A stretch of DNA of 64,000 nt. Origin: Nonomuraea sp. SYSU D8015 (GTDB lineage: Bacteria; Actinomycetota; Actinomycetes; Streptosporangiales; Streptosporangiaceae). Shown here piece by piece: positions 57,856 through 64,000 of this stretch (position 1 is its first letter; the number at the start of each line of letters is the position of its first letter). Below the pieces are notes generated by a model. That model ran no database searches. It was given only the letters and a program-made list of their open reading frames with translations, and was not told where the DNA came from. The DNA lies in contig NZ_VJYI01000002.1 in the NCBI RefSeq assembly GCF_008065375.1, forward strand, positions 558,001-622,000. The letters run 5' to 3'. The translations under genes and the position numbers were made by a program.

Positions 57856-58491
57856 TTAGGCGTCCGAGGAGGCTTGGTTCTGCCTGTCGCGGATGAGGGG
57901 GACGATCGTGGTGGAGGCCGCCAAGGTGTCGCGGCGGATGATGTCGAGGGTGACCAGGTGGGTCCAGCGAGGGTTGACCTGCACCCGTGCATCACGGGCG
58001 TAGCAAGCGGTGCGGATTTCGCTGATGTGCGCTTCGATGTCCTCGACGCAGATTCCGGCGCGTAGCCAGAGGTGGGCGCGTTCGCCCACGCTGGTGGGGC
58101 GGATCCACAGGATCAGCGGCAGCCGTCCGGCTTTGGTGTGCAGACGGTGTGCTTCGTGACAGAGTCGCTGGAGGCGATGCCGGGTGATCAGGCACCAGGC
58201 GTGCGCGAAGATCCAGCGGCGGATGGGAGCCACGGCGAACAGAGCCGCGAAGGGCAGCAGCCACGCGCCGAGGGCAACGAGCAGGAGCGGCCATCCGGTC
58301 AAATTCCAGGTGGCATTGACCCAGTTGCCCAGGAAGGCCGCGGCGAGCACGACCAGGGCGAAGAAGATGAGTTCGGTACGCCAGCGCCAGAGGCTTCCAG
58401 CAGCGCTGTTACTGACCATGACCATGGTGCGGTCGTGGGTCTGGTACGGGTTGTTGCGGGGGTTGCGGAACTGACTGCGTGATCTGCTCAT
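57856..58491 (-). CDS. AICE membrane protein, 211 aa
   Basis: 211-residue protein from ATG 58491 (MSRSRSQFRNPRNN). Two membrane spans (about 40-60, LIFFALVVLAAAFLGNWV; 68-92, WPLLLVALGAWLLPFAALFA) followed by a soluble Arg/His-rich C-terminus (about 95-211). Its stop is followed by a hairpin. Such two-span proteins sit before the translocase in many AICEs, and this one could anchor the membrane-less TraSA. Overlaps the preceding small gene by 4 nt (ATGA). Confidence 0.78.
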   Translation of the reverse strand: MSRSRSQFRNPRNNPYQTHDRTMVMVSNSAAGSLWRWRTELIFFALVVLAAAFLGNWVNATWNLTGWPLLLVALGAWLLPFAALFAVAPIRRWIFAHAWCLITRHRLQRLCHEAHRLHTKAGRLPLILWIRPTSVGERAHLWLRAGICVEDIEAHISEIRTACYARDARVQVNPRWTHLVTLDIIRRDTLAASTTIVPLIRDRQNQASSDA

Positions 58492-58652
58492 GGCAACCAC
58501 CGCTGCTCGTATTCCGCGAGGTCGTCTTTGATCGAAATCATGGGTCCGTAGGAGGGAACCAGCGGTTCCCCGCAGCCGCACTCGCATCGCTGCGCCATGC
58601 AGCGGTCGAATTCGGCTTCCAGCCAGCGAATGGCCTGGTGATTGATGTTCAT
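58488..58652 (-). CDS. 54-residue Cys-rich AICE protein
   Basis: From ATG 58652: MNINHQAIRWLEAEFDRCMA then QRCECGCGEPLVPSYGPM, with the CECGC motif of a possible metal knuckle. Overlaps both neighbours by 4 nt (58488-58491; 58649-58652), the pattern of a coupled operon. Too short to be caught by usual gene-length cutoffs. Confidence 0.7.
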   Translation of the reverse strand: MNINHQAIRWLEAEFDRCMAQRCECGCGEPLVPSYGPMISIKDDLAEYEQRWLP

Positions 58653-58846
58653 GCCGACCGCCGTTCCGGCTGCGCGTCAGCAGCCTTGAGCTGGTTGAAA
58701 CGAGGGTCGCGGTAGGTCCGGCTGGCGAAGCCGGTACGAGTGGTCTGCCAACCCATCCGGGTGGCGATGTCGTCGTCTCGGGCGCAGATGCGTTCGTCGA
58801 GGTACGCGACTAGGCGCACGCAGGATCGCTTGATACCGTCGAACAT
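58649..58846 (-). CDS. 65-residue AICE hypothetical protein
   Basis: MFDGIKRSCVRLVAYLDERI continues with CARDDDIATRMGWQTTRTGF; polar, probably helical, no known motif. ATG 58846 follows AAGGGAG by 8 nt. First gene after a hairpin; overlaps the Cys-rich gene by 4 nt. Confidence 0.7.
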   Translation of the reverse strand: MFDGIKRSCVRLVAYLDERICARDDDIATRMGWQTTRTGFASRTYRDPRFNQLKAADAQPERRSA

Positions 58847-58894
58847 GACGACGGCTCCCTTCTCTCTTGGCTTGAGGTGGGGTTGGTTGTTGGG

Positions 58895-58927
58895 GCCGGG
58901 CTGGAGGCGGCAACCTCCAGGCCCGGC
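58895..58927 (-). terminator. hairpin within the AICE transfer operon
   Basis: GCCGGG-CTGGAGG (58895-58907) pairs with CCTCCAG-GCCCGGC (58914-58927), with one bulged base, 6-nt loop. Between the 58938 and 58846 genes; attenuator or internal terminator. Confidence 0.65.
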
Positions 58928-58937
58928 ATTTCGGTGA

Positions 58938-59165
58938 TCAGGCGACGGTGAGAGCGCCGCTAGGAGCGAACTGGTTGGGTTCGCACTGGTAGAACATGAC
59001 GTTGAGGCTGTCTACCTGGAGTTGCTGCTTGGCGAACTCGTAGATTTCGGTGAAGACAGCGTGTCGGGTCTGCTGGTCGGTGGCCCAGATTCCCGTGAGC
59101 GTGTTGCGGCGTTCCCCTCCTCCGACTACGGGGGCAGAGACGGTGATGACGTAGAAGTAGGTCAT
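58938..59165 (-). CDS. 75-residue AICE hypothetical protein
   Basis: MTYFYVITVSAPVVGGGERR at the start, then NTLTGIWATDQQTRHAVFTE; a beta-then-helix pattern but no family known to me. ATG 59165 follows AAGGGGAAC. Part of the tiny-gene series between the operator region and traSA. Confidence 0.72.
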   Translation of the reverse strand: MTYFYVITVSAPVVGGGERRNTLTGIWATDQQTRHAVFTEIYEFAKQQLQVDSLNVMFYQCEPNQFAPSGALTVA

Positions 59166-59179
59166 GGCGGTTCCCCTTG

Positions 59180-59554
59180 CTAGAACGGGATGTTGCCGTC
59201 GGGCATGGTGAAGCCCGTGTAGGACTCTTCGGGGGTGTCGTTCTGCTGCTGGTTGGGGCAGGTGAGCTGGTGCAGCTCGGTGGAGAAGTGCAGCGCGGCC
59301 AGGAGGAGGTTCTGAGCCTCGGTGAGCTGGTCGTGAATCGCTTTCTCGTCGATCTCGCCTCGGTCGTAGAGGCAGGTGCTTGCTTCGCGCTGGATGGCAT
59401 CAGCCAGCCTGTTGGCCTCGAAAACGGCCGTGTCGAACAGGGTGGCAGCGTGATGAAGCTGCGCGTCATGGAGGTAGGCCATGCCGTGCTTGCGTTCGGG
59501 CTTGTCGGTGTCCTCGGTCGGAGTGATGCCGTTGACGCTGGGCGTGATGGACAT
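59180..59554 (-). CDS. 124-residue AICE hypothetical protein
   Basis: Helical, soluble protein (HHAATLFDTAVFEANRLADA; DQLTEAQNLLLAALHFSTEL) with a Cys-Pro-Asn turn and a polar tail. ATG 59554 follows AGAAGGGAACAG. Not recognised; its position between the SCO3933-like gene and traSA is where spread or accessory genes lie in other AICEs. Confidence 0.75.
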   Translation of the reverse strand: MSITPSVNGITPTEDTDKPERKHGMAYLHDAQLHHAATLFDTAVFEANRLADAIQREASTCLYDRGEIDEKAIHDQLTEAQNLLLAALHFSTELHQLTCPNQQQNDTPEESYTGFTMPDGNIPF

Positions 59555-59622
59555 GTGCTGTTCCCTTCTGACGGGGGTTGTGCTGGACGGTGTACGCGGG
59601 ATGAGTCGCTTCGACTCGTGAA

Positions 59623-59955
59623 CTAGGCGGCTTTCTGGTTCGGCTGTGCGGGCGTGATCTGCTCGGCGCGGAACGCGGTTCCGTTGCGCTCTCCCTGAAC
59701 CCAGGGGATCGCTTCGAGCCCGATGAAGTGCACGGGCATTCCAGGGCCAACTCTCGGCTTGTCTCCAGCCACGGTGACCCGGATGACCTCGGCACCGTCA
59801 GGGGCCATGGCGACCACCTGAACAGTCCAGAGCGCGCGGCCCGTCTCCTTGCCGTTGATCTTCTCCATACGCTGCCGGCCCTCGCTGTCGTTCTTGGGCT
59901 GCGGCTCCTGCGACGCCGTGAACGCGACGCCAGTGGTGTCCAGCTTGAGACGCAT
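59623..59955 (-). CDS. SCO3933-family regulatory protein of the AICE
   Basis: 110-residue protein: MRLKLDTTGVAFTASQEPQP, then GRALWTVQVVAMAPDGAEVI and VTVAGDKPRVGPGMPVHFIG, the pattern of SCO3933 family proteins known as small regulators in AICEs (recalled). First gene of the minus-strand transfer operon; ATG 59955 follows AAGGAG and the operator-controlled promoter at 60012-60040 drives it. It could act like Pra of pSAM2, but no similarity to Pra was checked. Confidence 0.72.
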   Translation of the reverse strand: MRLKLDTTGVAFTASQEPQPKNDSEGRQRMEKINGKETGRALWTVQVVAMAPDGAEVIRVTVAGDKPRVGPGMPVHFIGLEAIPWVQGERNGTAFRAEQITPAQPNQKAA

Positions 59956-60011
59956 GATGCTGACTCCTTTGACTATGAACTGGCTTGAGCCAGTTGGACT
60001 GGCTGATCCCG

Positions 60012-60040
60012 ATTGAAGTGGCTTAAGCCAGTATGGTCAA
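60012..60040 (-). promoter_or_regulatory. promoter of the AICE transfer operon
   Basis: Minus strand: -35 TTGACC (60040-60035), 17-nt spacer, -10 TTCAAT (60017-60012). The palindrome at 60019-60030 occupies the spacer. The -10 is weak (4 of 6). Confidence 0.6.
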
Positions 60041-60058
60041 GGCTCTAGAACGAGAAAG

Positions 60059-60087
60059 TTGGCAGAACTGGCCTGAGCCACTAACGT
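60059..60087 (+). promoter_or_regulatory. promoter of the KorSA-like repressor gene
   Basis: Plus strand: -35 TTGGCA (60059-60064), 17-nt spacer, -10 TAACGT (60082-60087). One palindrome (60069-60080) lies in the spacer and another (60091-60102) covers the expected transcription start, implying autorepression. Confidence 0.7.
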
Positions 60088-60136
60088 CAGTGGCGTAAGC
60101 CAGGACAGGCCGTCCTGCATACCGCGAAAGATCACC

Positions 60137-60919
60137 ATGAATCAGCACAAGGAAGGGGAGCCCGACGACCGCAAGCCGAGTCGGAAGATTGCCGACGAGC
60201 TCCGGCACGCGATCGAAACAGGGGAACTGGCCCCCGGCTCCAAACTCCAGTCCGAGCGCGAGCTTGCCGAGAAGCACGGCACAGCCCGCAACACCGCCCG
60301 CGCCGCCATCCAGCTCCTAGCCGAAGAAGGCTTGGTCACCCCCGAGCACGGCCGAGGGGTCTTCGTCCGCAAACAGCAACCGTTGATCAGACTCGGGAAC
60401 GATCGCTACTCGCACAAGTACCGAGGAACCGGCCTCTCACCCTTCTTGCTGGAGTGCGCCAAGCAGGGCAAGACCGGACGGTTCGAGGTCCTGAGCATCG
60501 AGCGCATCCAGCCGCCCGCCGATGTGGCGGAGCGACTCGGAGTTTCGGACAAGACCAAGTCAGTCCTTCGACGCGAGAACGTGTTCTGGGCCGACGATGA
60601 CCCGGTGCAACGGGTGACCACCTACATCCCATGGACCCTCGCAAGGGGGACTGGCCTGCTACAAGAGGACATTCCACACCAGTACGGCATTCACGGAGTA
60701 TTCGAAGACAAGGGCCACGTCATGCATCGCATTCGCGAGGAGATCAGCGCCCGCATGCCACGCGCCGAGGAAGCCCGCCACCTCCGGACACCACCTGGAG
60801 TACCGGTGATCGACGTGCTACATACCAGCCTTGACCAGACAGGCAACGCCTACGAGCTGACCCGATTCGTCATGCGTGCCGACATGACCGGCCTTCTCTA
60901 CGACGTTCCAGTGGAGTGA
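60137..60919 (+). CDS. korSA: GntR-family repressor (HutC subfamily), KorSA-like
   Basis: 260-residue regulator: GntR winged helix at about 15-75 (KIADELRHAIETGELAPGSK, LAEKHGTARNTARAAIQLLA) and a UTRA ligand-binding domain (about 90-255). In pSAM2, KorSA silences the pra promoter and keeps the element integrated. Here the operator array next to the gene supports the same role. ATG 60137 follows GAAAG. Unlike the chromosomal gene arrangement, it is followed by two cargo genes. Confidence 0.92.
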   Translation: MNQHKEGEPDDRKPSRKIADELRHAIETGELAPGSKLQSERELAEKHGTARNTARAAIQLLAEEGLVTPEHGRGVFVRKQQPLIRLGNDRYSHKYRGTGLSPFLLECAKQGKTGRFEVLSIERIQPPADVAERLGVSDKTKSVLRRENVFWADDDPVQRVTTYIPWTLARGTGLLQEDIPHQYGIHGVFEDKGHVMHRIREEISARMPRAEEARHLRTPPGVPVIDVLHTSLDQTGNAYELTRFVMRADMTGLLYDVPVE

Positions 60920-60923
60920 ACGC

Positions 60924-61841
60924 ATGCGCTTCGGCGGCCTGCTTCGACTAGGTGCACTTGCACTGCTCTGGGGATCCGGATTTCTCTGGATCAAGATTGC
61001 GCTCCGAGGATTCTCGCCCACTCAGGTCACCCTGATCCGCCTTGTCCTTGGAGCGCTCATTCTCGTGATCCTGGTCTACACCCAAGGCCGGCACCTTCCG
61101 CGCGGATGGAAGCTCTGGGGGCACCTGGTAGTAGCCGCACTCTTCGCGAACGCTGCCCCATACCTACTCTTCGCGATCGGCGAGCAGACCGTCGATTCCT
61201 CCGTCGCCGGAATCATCAACTGCACGACCCCTCTGTGGACGATGATCCTGGCATATCTCACCCGCCATGACACAACAATCAGCTTGCCTAGAACCACGGG
61301 CCTACTTGCCGGTTTCGCAGGAACAATCCTGATCTTCGCGCCCTGGTCCACCAGTAACCAGATCGCCTCTTGGGGAGGTCTCGCCTGCTTCGCCGCCGCT
61401 GTCTGCTACGCGATCAGCTACCTCTACATGGACCGTCACCTCACCAACCGAGGTCTACCGCCGATTGTTCTCTCAGCTTGCCAGCTCACCGCAGCCTCGG
61501 GACTACTCCTGGCCACAACACCCTTCGGCGGACTCGCCCCAATCAGCATCAGAGCGGATACTCTGGTAGCGATCACCATTCTTGGAATCTTCGGCACAGG
61601 CTTCGCCTACGTCCTGAACTACCGAATCATCCAAGATGATGGAGCCGTAGTCGCTTCCGTAGTGACCTACCTGCTTCCAGCCATCGCGGTGATTCTCGGA
61701 TGGGCGGTCCTGACTGAGATCCCTCAGCCAACCGCCTTGGTTGGCATGCTGATTGTCCTGCTAGGCGTTGGACTGACCCGATGGCGGAAGCCATCGCCGA
61801 AGAGTGCGACCGTGAGAGCGAAAAGAGGAAATGATCTTTGA
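60924..61841 (+). CDS. EamA/DMT-family transporter (AICE cargo)
   Basis: 305-residue transporter with ten membrane spans in two EamA halves (ALALLWGSGFLWIKIALRGF starting the first; CFAAAVCYAISYLYMDRHL the second), ending in a basic tail. The family exports amino acids, nucleotides or drugs; substrate unknown. ATG 60924, 4 nt after the repressor stop, implies co-transcription, so the repressor and exporter may be co-regulated. Possibly the trait the element brings to its host. Confidence 0.88.
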   Translation: MRFGGLLRLGALALLWGSGFLWIKIALRGFSPTQVTLIRLVLGALILVILVYTQGRHLPRGWKLWGHLVVAALFANAAPYLLFAIGEQTVDSSVAGIINCTTPLWTMILAYLTRHDTTISLPRTTGLLAGFAGTILIFAPWSTSNQIASWGGLACFAAAVCYAISYLYMDRHLTNRGLPPIVLSACQLTAASGLLLATTPFGGLAPISIRADTLVAITILGIFGTGFAYVLNYRIIQDDGAVVASVVTYLLPAIAVILGWAVLTEIPQPTALVGMLIVLLGVGLTRWRKPSPKSATVRAKRGNDL

Positions 61842-62323
61842 CTATCAAGATGAGCTACAAAACTAGACGCGCATTGTATCGCCTCCTCTTAGCTCTCGCC
61901 GTGATCACAATCGCTCTTGGCGCAGGTCAGCTACTCTTCAACTTAGCCTTGGACAGAATGGCAGAACAGGGAACTCAATCTCTTGAGCGTTGCATCGCTG
62001 AGGCGAAGAAGGACAATGAAGCGCTACTAAGCGTTGCACGTGACCTCTTTCCAAAGGACAGCATCGGTAACATATACGACTTCGATTCGTGCGACTCCGC
62101 AGAAGGTGGATGGGTAAGTCTTGATGTATTTTCCTCGACACAGAAAGAAGCTCTCGAAGGTTTTTATGCAGCAGGATGGTCTACGGTTCCGCCCGCTGAT
62201 CAAGCTTGCCAAGGCTGGGAATGCTTCGCCGGGGCCATGAAATCCATTGATGGACGAGTGATGTATGTCCTCTTGACCCGCCAGGACCAGAGCAAGATCG
62301 AAGCCACGCTTGTTTACTGGTGA
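61838..62323 (+). CDS. unknown membrane-anchored protein (AICE cargo)
   Basis: 161-residue protein: N-terminal membrane anchor (LYRLLLALAVITIALGAGQL) and an external domain with four Cys (RCIAEA, DSCDSAEGG, QACQGWECFAG). TTG 61838 overlaps the exporter's stop; ATG 61850 is an alternative. Its base composition is clearly poorer in GC than neighbouring genes, with many A/T-ending codons. No family recognised. It probably came from a low-GC donor or is under weak selection. Confidence 0.72.
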   Translation: MTIKMSYKTRRALYRLLLALAVITIALGAGQLLFNLALDRMAEQGTQSLERCIAEAKKDNEALLSVARDLFPKDSIGNIYDFDSCDSAEGGWVSLDVFSSTQKEALEGFYAAGWSTVPPADQACQGWECFAGAMKSIDGRVMYVLLTRQDQSKIEATLVYW

Positions 62324-62942
62324 GAACTTTCTCTACTGCTTCAAGGGCGCGCTCTCGCGCGCCGGAATGCTGATCACCGCACGTGGCATAGCGCAGCCGC
62401 GCCGCACTAAGTCGAGCATCGGAGCGCACGCGCATCGCGCGAAAGACCGAGGCGAGCGCGGGGAACGTCGGCGGTCGGGGCTGCGGTCGCCGGCCCCGCT
62501 CTTACGCCTTGAGGGCGACGGCGGGGCCGGCACCGCGCCAGGCCGTACCCGCGCCGAGGTCCGCACGAACCGCGCGCCGTAACGGGACAGGCCGGGCGCC
62601 GCACGCCGGGGGCCATCCCGCTCCGGGAGCACCGCCATACCGAATCGTTTCGGAGCCGGATCAGATGGGACCCACGAAGATCTCCCAGGGGGACACGGCC
62701 ACGCTTCGCGCGGTGAGGCCGTGCGGCCTCACCGATAATCAAGCTTATTGTCCCCCTGGAAGATCTTCCCCATCAGATCCTGCACCACCGCAACGATTCG
62801 TCAAAGCGGCACACCCTCCACGGGATCGGCCCTGCGTCTGTAGCCACATCATGTAGCAACAGTCCTGGATCATGGCGTCTCTCCCTGGACTGCTGACCCG
62901 TCCGATGGCGACAAATACCGGCTCTGGACTGATCGTCTGCCG
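62324..62942. other. non-coding right part of the AICE
   Basis: About 620 nt up to attR with no supported gene. It holds a very GC-rich stretch (62440-62640), then the long inverted repeat at 62659-62779, then a repeat pair CAGTCC / GGACTG (62864-62901) near attR that might be integrase or excisionase arm sites. Confidence 0.6.
62659..62779. repeat. long inverted repeat with nested hairpin
   Basis: Left arm 62659-62695 (GATCAGATGGG...GAAGATCTCCCAGGGGGACA, shown in parts) is matched in inverse orientation by 62749-62779 (TGTCCCCCTGG, then AAGATCTTCCCC, then ATCAGATC). The left arm has six extra bases (ACCCAC). Between the arms GGTGAGGCC/GGCCTCACC (62712-62733, loop GTGC) forms a perfect inner hairpin, and AAGCTTATTG is AT-rich. 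It suggests an origin, transfer or structured-RNA locus. Confidence 0.75.
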
Positions 62943-62988
62943 TTTGCAAGCAGGAAGTCAGGAGTTCGAATCTCCTAGGCTCCACCAG
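62943..62988 (+). repeat. attR: second 46-bp copy of the tRNA-Ala end
   Basis: Exact match to 53254-53299, starting TTTGCAAGCAGGAAGTCAGG and ending CTCCACCAG. A spurious reading frame across it (typical 'tRNA-read-through' peptide with RRFELLTSCLQ) was rejected. Confidence 0.95.
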
Positions 62989-62993
62989 CAAGA

Positions 62994-63030
62994 ACACACC
63001 CCCGCTTAAGATCGATAAGCGGGGGTGTGT
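62994..63030 (-). terminator. terminator of the second integrase gene
   Basis: ACACACCCCCGCTTA (62994-63008) pairs perfectly over 15 bp with TAAGCGGGGGTGTGT (63016-63030), loop AGATCGA. Its loop shares AAGATC with the first element's int terminator. Confidence 0.8.
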
Positions 63031-63044
63031 GTCTATCTGAGTGA

Positions 63045-64000
63045 CTACGTATCTTCGGCCGCAGGGAAGATGGTGTCCATCGCTTCGGCACCCTGCAGGA
63101 GCACAGGCCGCAGCTGGAAGCGGTAGACCGTCTCAGTGACCACGGTGGTCGCGTGGCCCACCAGCTGCGAGATGTCCTCGATCGGCACTCCCGAGTCCGA
63201 CAGCAGCGACACGAAGCTGTGCCGAAGCTCCCGCGGCGTCCACTCCGTGCCGGCCAGGCCCGCGCTGTCGGCCACCTTCCGGAAGTCACGCCGCACGTTG
63301 GCCGCACTCAGCGGTGTTCCGTTCTTGGTGCAAAACACCAAGCCAGTGCCGGTCGACGCGTGCTCTGTGCCGACATGCTCCTGCTGCTGGACCTCCATCA
63401 GGAGCCGAAGCGCCTTGACCACTCGCGCGGGCAGCTTGAGCGTGCGCCGGGACTTGACCGTCTTCGTGTCGCCCTTCTTGCGGACCGACCGCCAAACGTG
63501 CACTGCGAACTCGCGGTGATCCCAGCCGATCTCGGTCACGGGAAGCCATGCCTGGCGCTTCTCGTCGAAGGCCACCACGTGCGGCCACGTCAACGCGCGC
63601 ACCTCTTCAGTACGTGCCCCAGTGAGCAGCGACAAGAGGATGTAGGCGCGTATCCGAGCCCCGGCCTGTTCGGCGGCGTTGATCAGCGCTTCGGCTTGAG
63701 CCACCGTGAGCGCACGTGATGGCCGGCCATCACGTCCTTCTGGGACCTCGCAGAGCTCGACCACGTTCCGCTTGACCTTGTCCCGCTTCATGGCGTTCTT
63801 GACCGCACGGTTGAGGATGGAATGGATCAACTTGAGTGAGCGCGTGCCCAGCCCCGCGGCCTTGCTCGCCAGCCACTTGTCGACATCCTCCACCGACAGT
63901 TCCCGCAGCTTGCGAGCTCCGAGATCCGGAGTGATGTGCAGCCGTGCGAACCCTGTGTAGAGCTCGACCGTGTCTTCGTCACGGCTCCCGAGGGCATGTT
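63045..64000 (-). CDS. int2: second tyrosine integrase (5' end beyond window)
   Basis: C-terminal 318 residues of a tyrosine recombinase, distinct from the first. Catalytic residues: Arg in LLTGARTEEVRALTW, the RELRHSFVSLLSD segment (second Arg, His in the usual RH position of this subgroup), LVGHATT and nucleophile Tyr in ETVYRFQLRP. The frame stays open to 64000 and upstream reading (VELYTGFARLHITPDLGARK) is sensible protein, so the N-terminal arm-binding domain lies outside. Same relative place as int of the AICE. Confidence 0.92.
   Translation of the reverse strand, partial: HALGSRDEDTVELYTGFARLHITPDLGARKLRELSVEDVDKWLASKAAGLGTRSLKLIHSILNRAVKNAMKRDKVKRNVVELCEVPEGRDGRPSRALTVAQAEALINAAEQAGARIRAYILLSLLTGARTEEVRALTWPHVVAFDEKRQAWLPVTEIGWDHREFAVHVWRSVRKKGDTKTVKSRRTLKLPARVVKALRLLMEVQQQEHVGTEHASTGTGLVFCTKNGTPLSAANVRRDFRKVADSAGLAGTEWTPRELRHSFVSLLSDSGVPIEDISQLVGHATTVVTETVYRFQLRPVLLQGAEAMDTIFPAAEDT

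Larger units (their letters stand above)
59979..60102. promoter_or_regulatory. operator array: four TGGC-type palindromes between the divergent AICE genes
   Basis: Sites at 59981-59992 (TGGCTTGAGCCA), 60019-60030 (TGGCTTAAGCCA, perfect), 60069-60080 (TGGCCTGAGCCA) and 60091-60102 (TGGCGTAAGCCA); a further half-site ACTGGCTGA lies at 59998-60006. Spacings start to start are 38, 50 and 22 nt. They fit a dimeric GntR-type repressor such as the one encoded next. Confidence 0.88.
53300..62988. mobile_element. pSAM2-like actinomycete integrative and conjugative element (AICE), 9.7 kb
   Basis: Bounded by the 46-bp direct repeats and carrying the standard AICE set: tyrosine integrase, excisionase, RepSA-like rolling-circle-type initiator, FtsK/TraSA-like double-strand DNA translocase and a KorSA-like GntR repressor, together with several AICE-typical tiny genes. 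Replicative transfer genes are on the minus strand in a chain of overlapping genes; the repressor and a cargo pair are on the plus strand. The 3' cargo is of lower GC than the surroundings. All core genes appear intact, so the element could be functional. Confidence 0.93.
62989..64000. mobile_element. start of a second integrative element stacked at tRNA-Ala
   Basis: Immediately after attR lie a hairpin and a tyrosine integrase in the same orientation and distance as int in the first element. The 46-bp copy would be its attL. The rest, including its attR, lies beyond the window. Confidence 0.6.

Noticed and set aside
62773..62997. 74-residue minus-strand frame through attR (MFLLVEPRRFELLTS...)
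   Set aside because: It is the well-known spurious translation across a tRNA 3' end; it contains the 46-bp att copy and has no ribosome site.
1..64000. CRISPR array, rRNA operon or insertion sequence
   Set aside because: No regularly spaced repeats with unique spacers, no rRNA sequence and no transposase-like frame with terminal repeats were seen.

Overview
The window is very GC-rich, uses many GTG starts and ATGA/GTGA overlaps, and carries hallmark actinobacterial genes: the fhaA-fhaB-pstP-rodA/ftsW-pbpA-pknA-pknB cluster with crgA, a 39-residue DLW-39 protein, PadR/HxlR/SARP regulators and an integrative element in tRNA-Ala. It is an actinomycete chromosome; a Streptosporangiaceae (Nonomuraea-like) host is my best guess from general character, not proven. 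In other actinomycetes the fha-pkn block and the DLW-39/tRNA-Ala block lie near oriC.

Layout. 1-16.1 kb: an OmpR-type regulator (cut by the edge), small membrane proteins with a YidC-like insertase, a HATPase, a PAS-GAF histidine kinase, an alkyltransferase (ogt), a TPP-riboswitch-controlled NCS1 permease (CytX-like), rhodanese, HxlR regulator, MFS pump, Fpg/Nei glycosylase, TenA, GPP34, an LCP enzyme, a frameshifted gene and two CNNM/CorC-type CBS proteins. 16.4-29.1 kb: tRNA-Leu(CAG) and the cell-wall/division signalling cluster (two FHA proteins, PP2C phosphatase, SEDS glycosyltransferase, class B PBP, two Ser/Thr kinases), then pabA/trpG, crgA, rhomboid protease, cyclophilin and a DUF5324-like protein. 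29.3-53.2 kb: accessory metabolism and regulation, including two two-component systems, PadR and ArsR units, a 53-residue ORF between a LAL-type LuxR regulator and a BTAD/SARP ATPase, a MocR regulator, an AhpD-like enzyme with an MFS pump containing a 30-bp repeat, a putative copper/metal-related secreted protein, DLW-39 and a HAD hydrolase.

53.2-63.0 kb: tRNA-Ala(UGC) followed by a 9.7-kb pSAM2-like integrative and conjugative element (AICE) bounded by exact 46-bp repeats. It holds int, xis, a RepSA-like initiator, a GIY-YIG-like protein, an HTH protein, a short FtsK/TraSA-like translocase, several tiny proteins and a KorSA-like GntR repressor, with a DMT exporter and an unknown membrane-anchored protein as apparent cargo. 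The divergent control region carries four TGGC-N4-GCCA type palindromes; two of them sit exactly in the spacers of two opposed promoters. Near the right end there is a long inverted repeat that no gene explains. Past the right attachment site a second, different tyrosine integrase begins and runs off the window, so two elements appear to be stacked in the same tRNA gene.

The AICE with its operator array, its structured right-end element and the stacked second integrase is the most unusual part of the window.
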